A stretch of DNA of 64,000 nt. Source: Stratiolaelaps scimitus. Taxonomy: Eukaryota; Arthropoda; Arachnida; Mesostigmata; Laelapidae. The translations under genes were made by a program, and so were the position numbers. Shown here in pieces: positions 48,165-61,288 of the stretch; within the stretch, counting starts at the first letter, position 1; each line of letters opens with the position of its first letter. Location of the stretch: NCBI GenBank assembly GCA_019614645.1, contig JABWDB010000018.1:1178001-1242000 (forward strand), in the 5' to 3' direction. The notes under the pieces are model-generated. The model made no database searches. It worked only from the letters and a program-made list of their open reading frames with translations, and was not told where the DNA came from.

Positions 48165-49525
48165 GCTTGCGATTGCGATGGGAAGGATCCAACTGCCGGG
48201 CGGTTGTATCAGAAGCAGGGGAGCGTTCCGTCGCGGGAGCCGTGTACCCCAACGGACTGGCGTGCTAAAGGCTCACAGAGCGGACGGGCAAAGCACGTGA
48301 CGAGGAACGCAGGGGCCATTCGCTGACTCAATTAGCCGTACGTAGGTAGGTAGTGTAGTTAGGGGTCCCAACTCAACGGAAGATGCGGAAATTAGCGAGC
48401 GGAGCAACGACCAACGATGAACCGCGCGATGAGGATGAGATCTTGGCTAGGCAGGTGGGCAGGTAGGTATCATACGTGTCTAGGTTGAGACTTTCAGATA
48501 TGAGGTGACACCAGCTCGATTCATAGCGTGATCGTACATCCCTCTCTGACTGTTCTCGCTGTTTGTGCCGGTGTCGTCCTGTCTCTTGGCGCCACTTCGA
48601 AAATGTCTCTTCCGTGCTCGCCTTGCAGAACCATTAGAGTTCGTAACGGGCCGAGGAAGGTGCTCGCATATATGTGTGTTTGAAACTAACGACAATGAAT
48701 ATGCGAACACAGTGGAACAGCCGCTGCCGGAACAGTGCTGGAGCGTATGACGGCGACGTTGCTATATACGTAGCGGTCAAATGCGTTCTTCCAGGTGCAG
48801 TAACACACAAAATACATTCTGAGTTAAAAGGCACCGTCTGCCCAGCGTTCCACCGAACTTTCCCTTCGAACACTGGGCCCCTTTCCAAAATTTGTATTCT
48901 TCCCTTGAGCACGCATTTGCGAGGAAATCCAGCTGGTCATTGATATACTCGTATGGGAAAAAAAAAGCCTGTACGTTTAATGATTTAACGCAGCACGATC
49001 AACGATGAAGAATTATGCCTTCTGAGAGGTTACACATACAACTAGGCTGGAAAACGGACACATCCGACGGACCTGTATTTTCATAGCGGTATTTTGTCCA
49101 CATTTGATGGTAAGGACTTGGGGGACGACTACAATTGAACGAGGTAATGCCGAACTCATCGGATTTTTAACGGACGCCGCAGCGATACAACTTCGTCAAC
49201 ATTTATTCACTCACGTTTGAAGCGATATCTGCCTTGAGGATTGATGTGAAAAATCCACACAGATACACCCTCGGCGAGGGCGGATTGCAAAGGGGGACAC
49301 CTATCAATCTTGCGAAGAGGAAGCGTTGTGTGTCGTGTATTGTGTTGAAATCAGAGAACCTTCGAGGCTCGACAGCTAATACGCCCAAAAGAATTCCGCT
49401 GAAAAAAACAACCAAAAAAAATGGCTTGCATTTTTGATCGAGGCGTTCAAACACTACGCGCGCTAAGACAAATTATAGCCACAGCATTGCAAGCAACTTG
49501 CCGACTCCAAAACACCTCTTGTATG
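48165..49525. other. Spacer, no gene seen
   Basis: No recognisable gene or repeat family. Confidence 0.5.
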
Positions 49526-49528
<3 letters not shown>

Positions 49529-49597
<69 letters not shown>

Positions 49598-49612
49598 GTA
49601 TATATATATATT
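49529..49612. repeat. (TA)n array with 16-bp higher-order period
   Basis: An 84-bp TA array in which TG interruptions fall at 49566, 49582 and 49598, exactly 16 bases apart. The last part is therefore a repeat of (TA)7TG units, not a plain dinucleotide run. Confidence 0.95.
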
Positions 49613-49614
49613 TA

Positions 49615-51648
49615 ACGATGCTCGTTACCCATTGATTCTTTGGGTTTGTTCCTGGCGATCGGTGAAGAGAACAGTCCCAGCCAGCTGCTCTTTCGCTCTT
49701 CTTCAGCATAAGGTGATCGACCAGTGAGTCGAGTCCACCGCAGTCACCCCGCTGCATTCACACAACCATTCCCATCTATTCATCCTGCACTCAACTACCC
49801 CATGCCCCATAGCCCCCGCCTACTCAGCGAACGATCGCGCCTGTCGCCACAACACAAATCAGCCGAAATGCGTCCCATGAAGGTTATTTCCCTCATCGAG
49901 TGGTCGTCTTTCGCTGTGTCACTCTCATTCCTTTTCCTCGATCCAATTGGAACTCTCCGCCTGAAATCACGGACGCACTATCAGCAGGGTAGGCCCCCAT
50001 CAGCGGTACAGTGCATCATCACGTGATAATCGTCATCATTGGCCTCTCGACTTGTCCGTCTGTGTGCGACTTCTCCCGAATTTCGTTTTCCACTCGGTCG
50101 GACGATGACGACCTGACGATCGTGCCCTCGCGACAGCCTCCTCTCGTCGGCCAGCCTACGAGCTGTCCTTCCGGCAAAGAGAGACCGTGCCGGCTGTGCT
50201 GGTCCCCCGTAGTCAGTCGCCCTGCCGCCGATCGTCGGTGGCCTGTTATTGCGACACGAGGCGTCGGCCAGCTCCCCCGGGCGACGCTACCGGTCCCGGC
50301 GGATTGGTGGACTACGGCGACCCAGTCAACGGGTCGATTGGATGCAGTCAAGTGTGCACAGTAGCCGTGTGGAGTCGAGTCGAGAGTCGAGTCGAGCAGG
50401 CGAATTGTACACGGCCGGGCGCGTGGCAATATCGAGGGCGAGCTCGCGAACTGTCGACCACAACTGCCACTACGCTGACGGTGCAGCCTGAACGGTGCTA
50501 GGGGAGTTGCCGCAGCCGAAAAGAAATGGGCAGAATGAATGAATTGATGGATGCGGATAGATAGACGGATGGATGGGTCGACTAATAAATATATAGTTCG
50601 TCCTCACGACCTTCCCCACCCTCTGACTCTCTCTCTCTCTCTCTGTCTCTCAATCTGGCTTGGGCCCGCTCGAAGTTCATGCATCATGTAGAAAAGTGAA
50701 TGAGAATAAATGAATGAACGTACCTATTAATGGGCATTGGCCGTCGTTGACATATCGTCACTGGCGAGATTCACGAGCGGGAGGCAGCGTTGCTGAGGGT
50801 GGGGTCGATGAACCCCTTAGATGCTAAACAGCTTTCTCGTCCCATGTTCGGACACATATATTTTGCGACCATTAGATTAGGTGGATGTGTCCGTATGTCC
50901 CTGTGCATAGTTACGAATGTGCTGCTTGTGATTAGATAGATTAACCTTTACCGGCAATGTAATACCGGAGCAGAATTCGACCATAATAGATGTTTACATT
51001 GATGTCGCTGGCAACAACTCGACCCGGTGAGCTCGAGGGCTTTAGCCAGTCGAAACCGCCACTGTATAAGATCCGTCGATGATTATTAGCCAATTCTGCG
51101 TAATTTCATCATTGTTTTGATTATTATTATGAGGATTGTATATTGTCGGATCAGTGGGTCAGACCCGAGCGGAAGCCGATAACAGCCTGAATAGGAGGCG
51201 ATCGTAAATGGCGATCCCAACTTTTGTAGGGAAATCAAGTTGATCGTGGCGAAATCCCCGCCTGCCCTACTCCCAGCGATGCCAGCAGAATCCCATTTGG
51301 CAGGCACCGCCACCATTGGCTGGCTCTCGGACTGACCTCACTCTCGAACTAATGATTAGTGCATTGATTTATGCGAGAGAAGAGGTACGGCTTATTTTCG
51401 TGGACAACATCGTATCCAACCATCGAATGAACAACGGAGAGGCAGAAAGTGCGAGTAAATTTGTGGGGAATGAATCTTTCGTGGAAGGGAGAGTGGACAG
51501 TTCGCATAACGACAATTGATCGGTTATATAGCAAGAAGCAAAAACAGCAAATGCCTACCAGTGATTTGAACATCTATTCGAACATTTAATGAGAATGAAC
51601 GACAACCACTGTCTGGCATTAGGTCACGCCCTTCGAAATGACATATAT

Positions 51649-51650
<2 letters not shown>
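49615..51650. other. Spacer with a short GC-rich part, no gene seen
   Basis: GC-rich between about 50.1 and 50.5 kb, including a GTCGA-rich stretch at 50372-50396. Frames there overlap on both strands and none is recognised. Confidence 0.45.

Positions 51651-51653
<3 letters not shown>

Positions 51654-51692
<39 letters not shown>
51654..51692. repeat. (TA)n microsatellite at a retroelement 3' end
   Basis: About 19 TA repeats directly abut the 3' terminus of the minus-strand R1-like element (CCGAACACCCTG then TATATA). Confidence 0.9.
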
Positions 51693-51695
<3 letters not shown>

Positions 51696-52903
51696 GGTGT
51701 TCGGAAGTAATGCGACCCTATGATAGGTCCAAAATAGTGACCCAACGTTTTTTAACAACCCCATGGTGTTGAATGAAACTTTGAAGGTTTCTCATCATGT
51801 TTCTAGGATTTTTTGAGCGTCATACGGTATCGTGACTTTGTGGGAATGTGCGCCAAATACCATGTTGTGGTATGAAAGCGGCAATTTTAATGGAGCCAAC
51901 GTCAAAAAGTCCCCATGATACTTTTTCGGTAGAGGACTGACAGGCCCCGTGAAGTTACGTTTGACTGAGTGAAGCCAGAACCGATGTTGACATTGGGCAC
52001 TGACCGGGACTGTCAACAGGATTACTTCAGTCAGTGCTTTGCGGGGACCGGCAGTAGATTCCAACCATGTCCTATCCCTTAGTTCCTCCTCTGGGGCGAA
52101 CCCTCCCACCCAGCCGCAGCGGGCATTTTCCCTTCGGACCAGCTCTACTATCCGCGCCCGTTCTGTCCTATCCTTCTCCCGGAGGATCCTTTCGGCTAGT
52201 GTGCTCCCTCTTTCCCACTTGTGTCTAGCCAGGCATGATGTAGGAAACGAACCCTCGGCTCACGTCTTGCATGGCCCTTGTCAGTTCGGCGTCCACGACC
52301 TCTTGCCGTACATGCTCTGCGACCCTACAAACTGCCACTGTGTGACGAAGATCGTCCTCAAATTCTGCATCGCACAGTACGCAGATGTCCGACGGGGCCT
52401 TACCAATCCTATGCAGGTAGTATTTGAAGTCCCCGTGCCCTATGATGACCTGGGTGAGGAAGTAGGTTATTCCACCACCTGGTCTTTCCAGCCATGCCTT
52501 GATGTCCGGTATGACATCCTTCACTGCCGCCCCGGGAGCGAAGCTAGGGATGCTGTCCCATTGTGCTTGCCAGGCGGGTAAGGTCAGTCCCCAGTCGAAC
52601 CTCCATTTCGTGGATTGCCTCCGTCGCTGTTCAGCTTTAGGGTCCCAGGCTGCCGTTCCAGCGAAGACTTGGCTGCTTGCATGCCCACCGTTTTGTAGAT
52701 TTGCGCGACCGGGAGAGCCAGCGTCCGCTGCGTTCTCCTCAGGGTCCTCTTGATGTTCGCACGAGACGTCGGGGCCGAGACCCAGACCGTGGCGCCGAAC
52801 AGCATGATCGATTCAGCGACCGACAGCAGCAGGCGCCTTTTGACTTCTCGCGGGCCGTGGACGTTCGGCATGATCTGGGCATAGCTCGCGGCTGATTTTC
52901 ACT
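51693..52903 (-). mobile_element. Decayed R1/Jockey-like non-LTR retrotransposon, 3' end
   Basis: The minus strand carries the C-terminal part of a non-LTR pol protein, a short 3' untranslated region of about 300 bp and a terminus CCGAACACCCTG that runs into (TA)n. The 5' part, including endonuclease and RT core, is absent. At least two frameshifts break the frame. I place it in the R1/Jockey group from the post-RT segment order; the exact clade is not fixed. No target-site duplication was found, partly because the right flank is also AT-rich. Confidence 0.8.
51990..52903 (-). pseudogene. R1-like pol C-terminal pseudogene
   Basis: The N-terminal block (52584-52871) begins MPNVHGPREVKRRLLLSV and continues AESIMLFGATVW, the conserved 'NxxGPxxxxRRLLxxVxxSIxLYGAxxW' segment after the RT core in R1-group elements. 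After a frameshift near 52640 the frame reads WDPKAEQ..., AWQAQWDS, then ITYFLTQVIIGHGDFKYYLH (52400-52460 region). A Cys/His cluster follows: CVLC, then ...DDLRHTVAVC, the zinc-binding-like motif near the end of these proteins. A stop at 52225 and a second frameshift near 52200 precede a final readable piece ending about 51990. The protein cannot be made intact. Confidence 0.8.
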
Positions 52904-54100
52904 TGATATTACACTTGTACTGCTATATAATATATATAATCTTTGCTATATCCGGCCAATGGCAAGCTGGAACTACCAGTATTACAGTATCACTGATAGA
53001 AGCGTTTGCATTTTAGTTGGCCGCTCAGCACGTGTGTGCCCGTATTCCCCAATAAAAAAATGGCAAGCCACCGCTTCAGGTCCGCACTCGAATGACGAAG
53101 TGCTGAGACACCATTAGTGGCATCTGTATGAAACTAACGCAACGTAAAGATAAAGGTTTTTTGTTGTTTCAATTAAACGAACCGCAATTTTTACAATGTA
53201 ATCAATTCTTTTAATATGAGCGTTAATAACCGACTTAGTATGTCTCCGTATCGGGCCACGAAGTTGGCCGGCCTCCACAATGTACTTCTATTCTGAAGCG
53301 TAGGTTTCTATGTATTATTGATGTCTGTGTGCCGACGATCTCGGAAACAGTTTTAGTCAATTTTAGCGAAAACATTTTAATTGTTGCTGCAAGAGACTTG
53401 TTGAATTTTTCGAGCTGGAAACACAAATAGGATAAAATTGGGTTAAAGAAAAACCGGTTTTTTTTACTAAAACATTTCGGACTATCTGAAAAGTGTTAAT
53501 CTGTAAGTTGCATCTGCGTCCGAACTCAATGAAACGCACTTAACATGCCGTCGGCCATGTTGGAAATATACCAACACGGCAGGCTTACTTTGGGATCACG
53601 GACAAACAATTCAGTTGGGTGACAGGGTTCACGGTTGCACGGTAAGGGGCTTATTGGAACAGGATGACGGGATAATTACCACAGGGCAATGGGATAACTG
53701 CTGTAACTTAACGATACCACTGCAATAACGGTGGTAAAGTAATTCCACTTCGAGTAGTTGAGTAACCTGGTGCGGCTCATATCTAACCAGATCGGCTGAG
53801 TTGCAAGTACCGCTTGGTACCTCGGTCCGCATCCATAGATTACTGACGTTGAGGAAGGTTAGTAACAGGTTGATAGTGTAATTAGCTTGCACAGCTTCAA
53901 GCGCTGTCTCTTCGCGCAATCTCAGCTCGTTGCTTGTATTAGATCGAGACAGTGGTCTGATCGATCATCCCGGTCCGGGCCTGTCTGGGCCTAAGCCAAC
54001 TCTTCTACAGTTTATTTGGCCCTCGGTCGCAATCTAATGCTATAATACTAGGGCTTCGCTGGTGCCCAATCAGATCGAGCCTAGTATAGTAAATTTTCCG
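52904..54100. other. AT-rich spacer, no gene seen
   Basis: No gene or clear repeat family is seen. A 96-codon minus frame at 53629-53919 is unrecognised. Confidence 0.5.
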
Positions 54101-54265
54101 ATCTGACTCAAAGCCAGCATTTAACGTTGACGGAAATGCTTTCGGCATAAGGCTTCATAAGACGGACAACCCCTTGAAAATGCAAATGTGCAACGGTGGG
54201 GATCGAACCCGTGCACCTACGTCCATCTTTCCTCCGATTGCCCACGGCCTGACCCAAGCGGACAC
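54090..54265 (-). repeat. SINE-like repeat (family A), best copy
   Basis: On the minus strand the head has an A-box-like TGGGTCAGGCCGTGGGCAA and a near-perfect B box (GGGTTCGATCCCC at 54198-54210), spaced as in a tRNA. The body follows with TTGCACATTTGCATTTTC, AAGGGGTTGTCCGTCTTATG, AAGCCTTATGCCGAAAGCA, CGTTAAATGCTGG and an end at GGAAAATTT. This is the copy used to define the family. It has no obvious poly-A tail or flanking duplication. Confidence 0.75.
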
Positions 54266-54269
54266 AACC

Positions 54270-56490
54270 TAGATGGCTCGCCCGTCCCGCACAATGTCAG
54301 CAGCATCAACAGTATCGCATCAGATTGACGCGCGATACCACGAACAGGGGGGAGATGAGAAACCCTTTCGTATTAGGAGAGGATGGTTTTGCGCGGTTGT
54401 TCATTCTCCGTCAGGGATCCCCTGTGTGTGTGTGTGTCCCTCCCAAAAAAAGAAGAGAATTACGCGACACTTGGATTGACTGACCACCTCCTTAGTGAAG
54501 AGCTCCTGGCGGAGCCCCGACACCCCTCAATGTCCGTCATCAGGCTGCCTCGCAAGCTTCGTTCTTCCACTGCCATACACATTCATCCTCAGCAAAGCGG
54601 CGCACGATCAACGAGTCGGGACGGAGCCAACCGCGAAGATCGCACTTTCCGAGCGAGTTCGCACTCCAGGTTCGCACATGCCCGGTCACGGCCAGCGCTC
54701 GACGAGGGGATCCCCTCCCGTTCAACGTCCCGTTCAGCTAATCGAACGAGTTTAAATCTAAGGGTAGCCCGCGCCATCGGCGTCGCTCGTCTGCTCTTGC
54801 CATCCGCCGTGGTCCGATTGCCAATCATCTCTTAATTAGTCGCTCTCCTCTTACTCGCGCCGTATCATCTCGATATCTTTTTGAGTGGTAAGTCGCACCC
54901 GCACCACCACCCGTGGTGTAGAAGAACCCACTCCCTCCCTGTTCCTGCATATGTCTCTGACTGAGTCTCTGCATGTGTGTGTGTGTGATGTGTATGAACT
55001 ATTGCTCGTTCGAACTGCTCCTGCTTCGAAGGGGTGCTGAGGCTAAGATCTAGGGATAACTTGGGGGACGAGGCCAAACTTTCCTTCAATGACTCGATAA
55101 CTCGACCCGGGAACGGACACCCAACCGCTGAGATGTGTCAGAGGCTGTCGCGTACGAGCGATCGCATGCTCTGTTGGCGGGAGCTCAAACTTCGTACCAG
55201 TATATTCGATGTGTACATACGATATTAATTTTTAGAACAGGAACCTTAAGATGTGTATGCGATATTGTTGAAGTCAATGAATTCTCGACAGCTGTACCGA
55301 GAAGTGTCGTCAAATGTGCTATCTTATAGATTTTAAATTAATTAGATTATGATTTTTTTTTTGACGTTATCCTACACCGTACCTCATTGTTTCGAAGCCT
55401 AGAACGGTGCAAATATATTCATTATAGGTTATTGTTGTATTGTATGCAATATCAAGTGGCGACAATATAAATCACATTATTGAATACGTATAGTTAATAT
55501 GTACTTGAGTATATACTAATATATACTTGTTTTATATATAATAAATATTTAGCGATATATAAATATATATATATATACACTTGTTGAAAATGTTCAAAAA
55601 GTCTATGTTCACTTATTTGTCGTCTAGCTAGCGAAATACCATACTCGAGCGAAGACATGCATCGTCTCAGTTCGTGTTACATGTTATCGTATACATTACA
55701 CCGTTCAAATACTGCTAATTGTAGTATTTCGGCTAATAATGTCAGAAAAAGTCCCTTACTAAATTAAAGGTGCTAATGCCAATCGTTCGATGAATTGATT
55801 AGTTAGCGCTAAAAGCATCGTGTTCGTCAGAGTTTACAGTGCTCTCTCGCCAAATGTCGTTCTCTTGCTATGAGTGTATTAAGTGTCTTGTTAACATCGC
55901 TGAAGAGAATGAAGTCAGTCACATTTGCATCATCACTCGGATCTTCGCAGATCCTCGCGTATATCTATGTGTCTCTCGGTGTGTGTGTGTGTTCAATAAT
56001 TCTACATCTGAATACCGAGAGCGCGTGTCGTCATTTTTACCGTTCGCAGTTGTTAGCCGGCTCGATTACCAAGCGTTGCCGTCCCAGGCGCATCCCGACG
56101 GTCCTGACTTGATGTCCGCCGATCGCGCCTCCCCTTCTTGTCGTCGGGTGAACGAGCCCTCTGCCCAAGTCCAACATAGGCGTTTGGTGGGTGGGCCTTG
56201 CGTGTGCGGCCTGCGCGCCTTTCACTCGGAGGGCCGGATGTCGCTACTGCAAGAAAGAAAATCATGGTCGTGGTTAGCCCAGTTATAAGAAATGGCGCAG
56301 CCGGGGCGTCGCTCTTAGCGTCTCTGCCAAACACAACACGGCCACTGGCTTCGCACGGCTTCTTCCCGCTGGCGGAACCACTGCTGAAGGCAAACGCGCC
56401 AGTGAACGCCGTTCGACAAAGGATCCGCCACAAGGGTTAACTGAGGCGAAAAGATGTCGTCGAGATTAATATTATATACATCTCACCCCG
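54270..56490. other. Spacer or intron, no gene seen
   Basis: A donor-like GTAAGT (plus strand, near 54890) is not preceded by an open frame. Frames of 54383-54835 (+) and 55839-56288 (+) overlap others and are unrecognised. The part from 55.3 to 55.7 kb is very AT-rich with a short (TA)n at 55563-55576. Confidence 0.45.
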
Positions 56491-57120
56491 CGTTGTGCCC
56501 CGTCATCGTTGGCCCCGTTTAGGCCAACAGGCTGCTGAAGCACGCCGAAGCAGCCACGCGACGAGGCAATGTCTACTGCAATGTCTACTAGAGCCAAGCG
56601 TTGCTGTGGCGGCAGTCGTCGTCGCGGTGGTAGTGATGCTGCCCGGGGTGGAAGATGGTCCATCGCAAATGCCAGCCTCTGTGCGGAGCTCGGTAGTGGC
56701 GTGGCAATGGACCAAGTTCATATACTCTACGGTAACAAGAGGAGGAGCAGGAGGAGGACGAGGAGGAGCAGGAGCAGCAGCAGCAGCAACAACAACACCA
56801 CCGCATCAGCATTGGGCCAAGCGTCCGAGAAGCCTTAAACGGCGGCCTACCACAGGGCAGGAGAGAGATTTGAGACAACGCCAGCCCATGGCCCAGTGAA
56901 AGGAGACAACCGACTTCATCATCAGCGACCACCGCGCCCTGTTCAGACCTTCGGTGGCAGCAGCCACAGCAACAGCAGCCGCCGCCGTGGCAGGAACGAT
57001 GACGAGGACAATGACAACATACGGCAAAGTCCAACAACAATAACCCTGTCGTGTCGAGAGGCGACTGCCGGCCTGCATCCAGGATATCAACGACAATGAC
57101 ACGGCGAGCAGTTGGGGAAT
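56490..57120. other. GC-rich island with AGC/AGG triplet tract
   Basis: AGG and AGC/AAC triplets run from about 56740 to 56802. All frames across it are repetitive (poly-Ser/Arg, poly-Cys). No gene called. Confidence 0.4.
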
Positions 57121-57859
57121 CGGGGGAGCAGTGTTTTTATCAGGCAATGCTCAAGAAAAAGCTCTCATTGGTCCTCTCGCTAGCGTGGAAAGCACATCGC
57201 GGCAGAGAGCTGAATCGCTGGCGTACATGAATGATCAGTCGCGTATAGGCCTTTATATGAAGTTGTGCAAAATGTCAGGACAACCCCAGGACAAAGTTCA
57301 CCAATGTCTGTATCTCTCGTATTCCATGCATCGCGCAGATAATAACCAAGTGGGGAACAGTGGGTGGCCACGTCGAGTGTAACGCGCTGCGCACTTAATT
57401 AGGATAATGTTGAGCATGCTGATGAAGATGATATTGGCGTCGTTACACCTCCTCGGCAGGACAGCAATCTAGCCATGTGGGCCGCACATTACCATACGGC
57501 GTTTTTCGTTACAGAACAGCGCGCGCGCAAGATCAAGTTTTTACCCGGGACCTGTTTGCCATCCGTGTGAACATCGCAGATCTTGCTTCATAACAAACAG
57601 GAGATGTGCTACTGCCCCCTGCAACAAAAAAGCACAATAGTGAACAGTAAAAATGACAGTGGATGGAGACAGAGAACACATGCTTCAGTAGGTAGTGGCA
57701 TTCTAAGCTCGCAATAAGCATATATCAGCGTTGAGTGGATTATGGAAGTCTACGAAAAAGAACCTGTAGTGATAATAGACTGGGCACATTTCGACGGACG
57801 GGGTTTTAAATTCTCCTAGAATAGTCTTCTGGTTAAATATGGCTAATATATTTATATAG

Positions 57860-57865
<6 letters not shown>

Positions 57866-57899
<34 letters not shown>
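57866..57899. repeat. (TA)n microsatellite
   Basis: About 17 TA repeats in AT-rich DNA. Confidence 0.95.
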
Positions 57900-57901
<2 letters not shown>

Positions 57902-60740
57902 CAGCAGAGCTCTCAGCGTCAGTCTATTTTAGCTGATGAGGGGTAAACTTTTGGAAGGATTGAGGTAAATGTACCCCAGTCGCTACGGAGGCCTCAACGG
58001 AAACGTCTGTAAACGAAGAGCTCTGTCTCTCATCGGTAGCTGTTTCGATTTTCTTATGTTCCCTATTTTGCTGCCACACCTTGTCCTTTCAGCACTAGGA
58101 CACGAGGACTAGCTACAATTCTGAGGAGCTAACACGTACGAGCCTATCCGCAGTTGTTTGGTGCCAAGTTGCTCTTTTCCAATAGTATCATAGAGAGTGA
58201 CGACTTCAGAATCAAAGTTTGCCCAATAGATCCGAACCCCCTCAGTGCATCCCCCCCCCAGCTTATACTGTCAATTTGTTCGATTTTAATTATCCGACCG
58301 GGACATCTGAGAACATATTAGGCCCTACGAGCTGTATAGTACAGCCACATCTAGCTCCTGTAGTCTAGGCGTACGTGGACGTATGCAAATTGGTACTTAT
58401 CCATTAATCGTATGTCCGCCACGCAATCTCTACACCTTCTATATATTTGCATTGCTACGGCATGTGAAACGTATTTTGATAGCTGATCACACGATAGCAG
58501 CTTCTCCAGTCGCTTCCAGGGAGATCAGCGAATGTATACGAATACGCGAATTATTCTTCACCAACCAATGACCACCACCCGCAGAGTTATCTAGGCTCAA
58601 GGAGATGCTACTCCGTTGCATTGTGTGTGTATGCATATGGGAGGCAGCGGCATTAACTCCTGCCGTCAGCTTCTCGCGTAGCTCGTTTCGGTTGGCAGTG
58701 GCTAGGGTAGGAAGATTGACTTGACGATGCGTGCACTGCCCTCGGCCCGCCTCCGCGCTCACGGAGTAGCCCTGCCCCGGGGTTGTTGCAACAGCCTCCA
58801 CCCGTACACGGTCGACTGACTCTTTTCTGTGGCAGCAGCGGCAGCCGCAGTGAGAGAGTCGAACAGAACGAGTAAAAGAAGAGAAGACGAGATGAAGATT
58901 CAAAAACAGCCAGCGCAACAGTGAAGGCGGACCACTGTCAGGAGACAGTTCCAAACGGCGGCAGCTGATGGCGCGCCGGGAACGGCCGCGGCAATTGGGT
59001 GAGTGACAAGCCGTCATCTGGGTCGAGCGCGGGCGTCTGCGGGGAGCTGTCGTGCAGCAGTTAACGATAACCGGTTCGTTGTGAATGGTTACATCTACCT
59101 GGCAACCTATCATGACTAAACACGAATTTTACACCGAGATTGGGTTTAGCTTTGACTGGATGTAATATATAATAAATATATATATATATATATATATATA
59201 CTCTGGCGATTATTGCGAACTATACTTTGCTCCACTCATTTTCCCGGTATAGGCACAGCCAAGCAAAATAAATCAATAACAGCGACCTGTTTATAACCCT
59301 TCAGTTGCGTACTAAAATATCACTAAAATAATCTCGATGAGCGCTTGGCCTGCTCGACCTAACCTCCTCTCATCACGTATGCAGGTACAGCCTACCAAAA
59401 CGACAAACATCGACACGCTAAGTGTTTAGACGAGTTTACGCAGCGCTGCGTAAGGCCTCACCACCAGCCTCGGCTGGAGCCATCTGACGTGGCCGCTTTT
59501 TGCGTTGATCCGTATCCCGACAGAGGTTGATGATTCCAGATGATTAAGACGGCGTTCAGATCGTACGTATGCCAGCCTGTACGATACCTTCATTTACAAC
59601 CGGGAACGGTTATTGCGCTACAGCCGTAAACTTATTTTTAGAAGACCCCCATTGGCGTGCACGCATGCGTTCGCTAGCAACCTTCTACGAAGCCTGTCCA
59701 CACTCATAGCCGTTATACTGGCGTTGCTTACGAAGTCGTTAGTGATAGCCAACATATGGAGAAATATTGACACATTGTCTAAAGTCCACAAAATAGCGAT
59801 GCACAATCCACAATTCTCTAAACACTTCCTCGGAAGTCATTCCCATTATTTGGTCACATTTCGCTACTCGAAGTCTATATATCTTCCTCCCCGCCACAAA
59901 AATATGCCCCATTCTGTTTAGCCTGACTGTGGCAGCTAGTGAAGATATCCTACCGAATCGATCTGTAGATAGAGTAGGCATTGCTCGATTCCATCGTTCA
60001 CAAGTTGAGCAGAAACAAAATATGATATTTTTGCAATGTTCAACTTGGCAAGTCGATCTTAACCAGCAGCTTGCTATCCTCGACCTGCTGAGAGTTAGTC
60101 CGTTGTGTCGGAGTATACCATGACGAGGAGTAATGTGTTCACACTAATCGGTTTTGATCACGAAGTAACTATTGTAATTATAGTAGCTATCAAGTACAAC
60201 TCGTAAGAACGGCCATCCTAGTTATCGTGCACCCACAAGTGTAAGCCGTGAGCCCATTGTGCAGCAGAACGCTTAGTGCTAGGACATATGCAGCTGTCTA
60301 CAGCGGCCGGTTGGGTTGTGTACCCTGTACACGACTATGAATTGAACAGTAAGCGAGTTGCAGCGAACGTCGATAAAAATGTGTAAAATTGCTATGCCTC
60401 CATTTCATACTGCCGAGATATTTTCGATTTGCGTACAATATAATGACGTCCATCATAGGTTTTCCTTGCTATTATCATCATTATTATTGTAGATAACATT
60501 TTGAATCGTCGAGATTGCTACCGAGCGTCAACCAAAGCGACAACTAAACAAGGAATATAATATACCTTTAGTACCATTTGTATCCCTTCAAAATCCGTGT
60601 CCCGATTCTATAATGATTATTGTCACCTCAGTAAAAGTCAGTCTCTCAGGAGAATTTGAGCCCCAATCGTTGATATCCTGTCGTTGCTTCTGTTTGCTCG
60701 GAGGATTCGTGTGCTTTTGTCGGTTTGGGACAAACGTCGA
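57900..60740. other. Spacer, no gene identified
   Basis: A 208-codon minus frame (58487-59113) starts MIGCQVDVTIHNEPVIVNCC and is cysteine- and arginine-rich, but no domain is recognised and shorter frames overlap it. A poly-C run lies at 58250-58259 and (TA)n at 59176-59200. Confidence 0.4.
59176..59200. repeat. (TA)n microsatellite
   Basis: About 12 TA repeats. Confidence 0.9.
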
Positions 60741-60747
60741 AGTAAAA

Positions 60748-60814
60748 ACTCTCAGCTGTTCCCGATATTTCTCCAGACTTCAACGCTGAACCTTCAGGTA
60801 TCATTATGGGGACC
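60748..60814. repeat. Second copy of the short repeat found at 2461-2520
   Basis: It shares CTCAGCTGTTCCC, GAACCTTCAGGTAT and GGGACC in the same order and orientation with 2461-2520. There is no poly-T run on its left side here. It lies within an open frame (60684-60944 +), which is probably incidental. Confidence 0.6.
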
Positions 60815-60914
60815 TGTCGGACTTATCTTTGCTCTAGTTTCAAGCTTGTCGTTTCTCTATAAGGTACACATACTCTGTTCATATATAGGGTGCGACAATA
60901 ACGAAAATCAAAGG

Positions 60915-60980
60915 TTATCCGCGTCGGCAGGATTTGAACTCTGAACGAGTTGCCCCTCCACTTTAGCATCTCAAGACAAT
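60915..60980 (-). repeat. tRNA-like module (degenerate)
   Basis: The minus strand has an A-box-like GATGCTAAAGTGGAGG and a B-box-like AGTTCAAATCCTGCC about 25 bases later, closer than in a normal tRNA. It shares CTCGTTCAG with the module at 7578-7644, so the two may be the same decayed tRNA-derived repeat. Confidence 0.45.
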
Positions 60981-61093
60981 CACCAACTATAGACCAACTC
61001 TGGAACACAAAAGCCTAATCATATGCATTTAGTTAACTGCACCTATGACCAGCATATGTGTCAAAATAAGAACTTCATAGTTTGCACTGCAAA

Positions 61094-61096
<3 letters not shown>

Positions 61097-61135
<39 letters not shown>
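61097..61135. repeat. (TA)n microsatellite
   Basis: About 19 TA repeats. Confidence 0.95.
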
Positions 61136-61139
<4 letters not shown>

Positions 61140-61288
61140 ACAATAACGAGCAGTCAAGTACGACAAGTGATGGAAAAGTCAATATTTACTGGATGGACAT
61201 GTCATCGTCTTTATTATGAAGGTAATTAATTCGTATTGTTATTATTATTGTTATACGTTATAAATCATATATTATATATTAATTAGTT

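Noticed and set aside
58487..59113. 208-codon minus-strand frame
   Set aside because: No recognised motif, it includes a (GT)n-derived HTHT stretch, and no splice or promoter evidence supports it.
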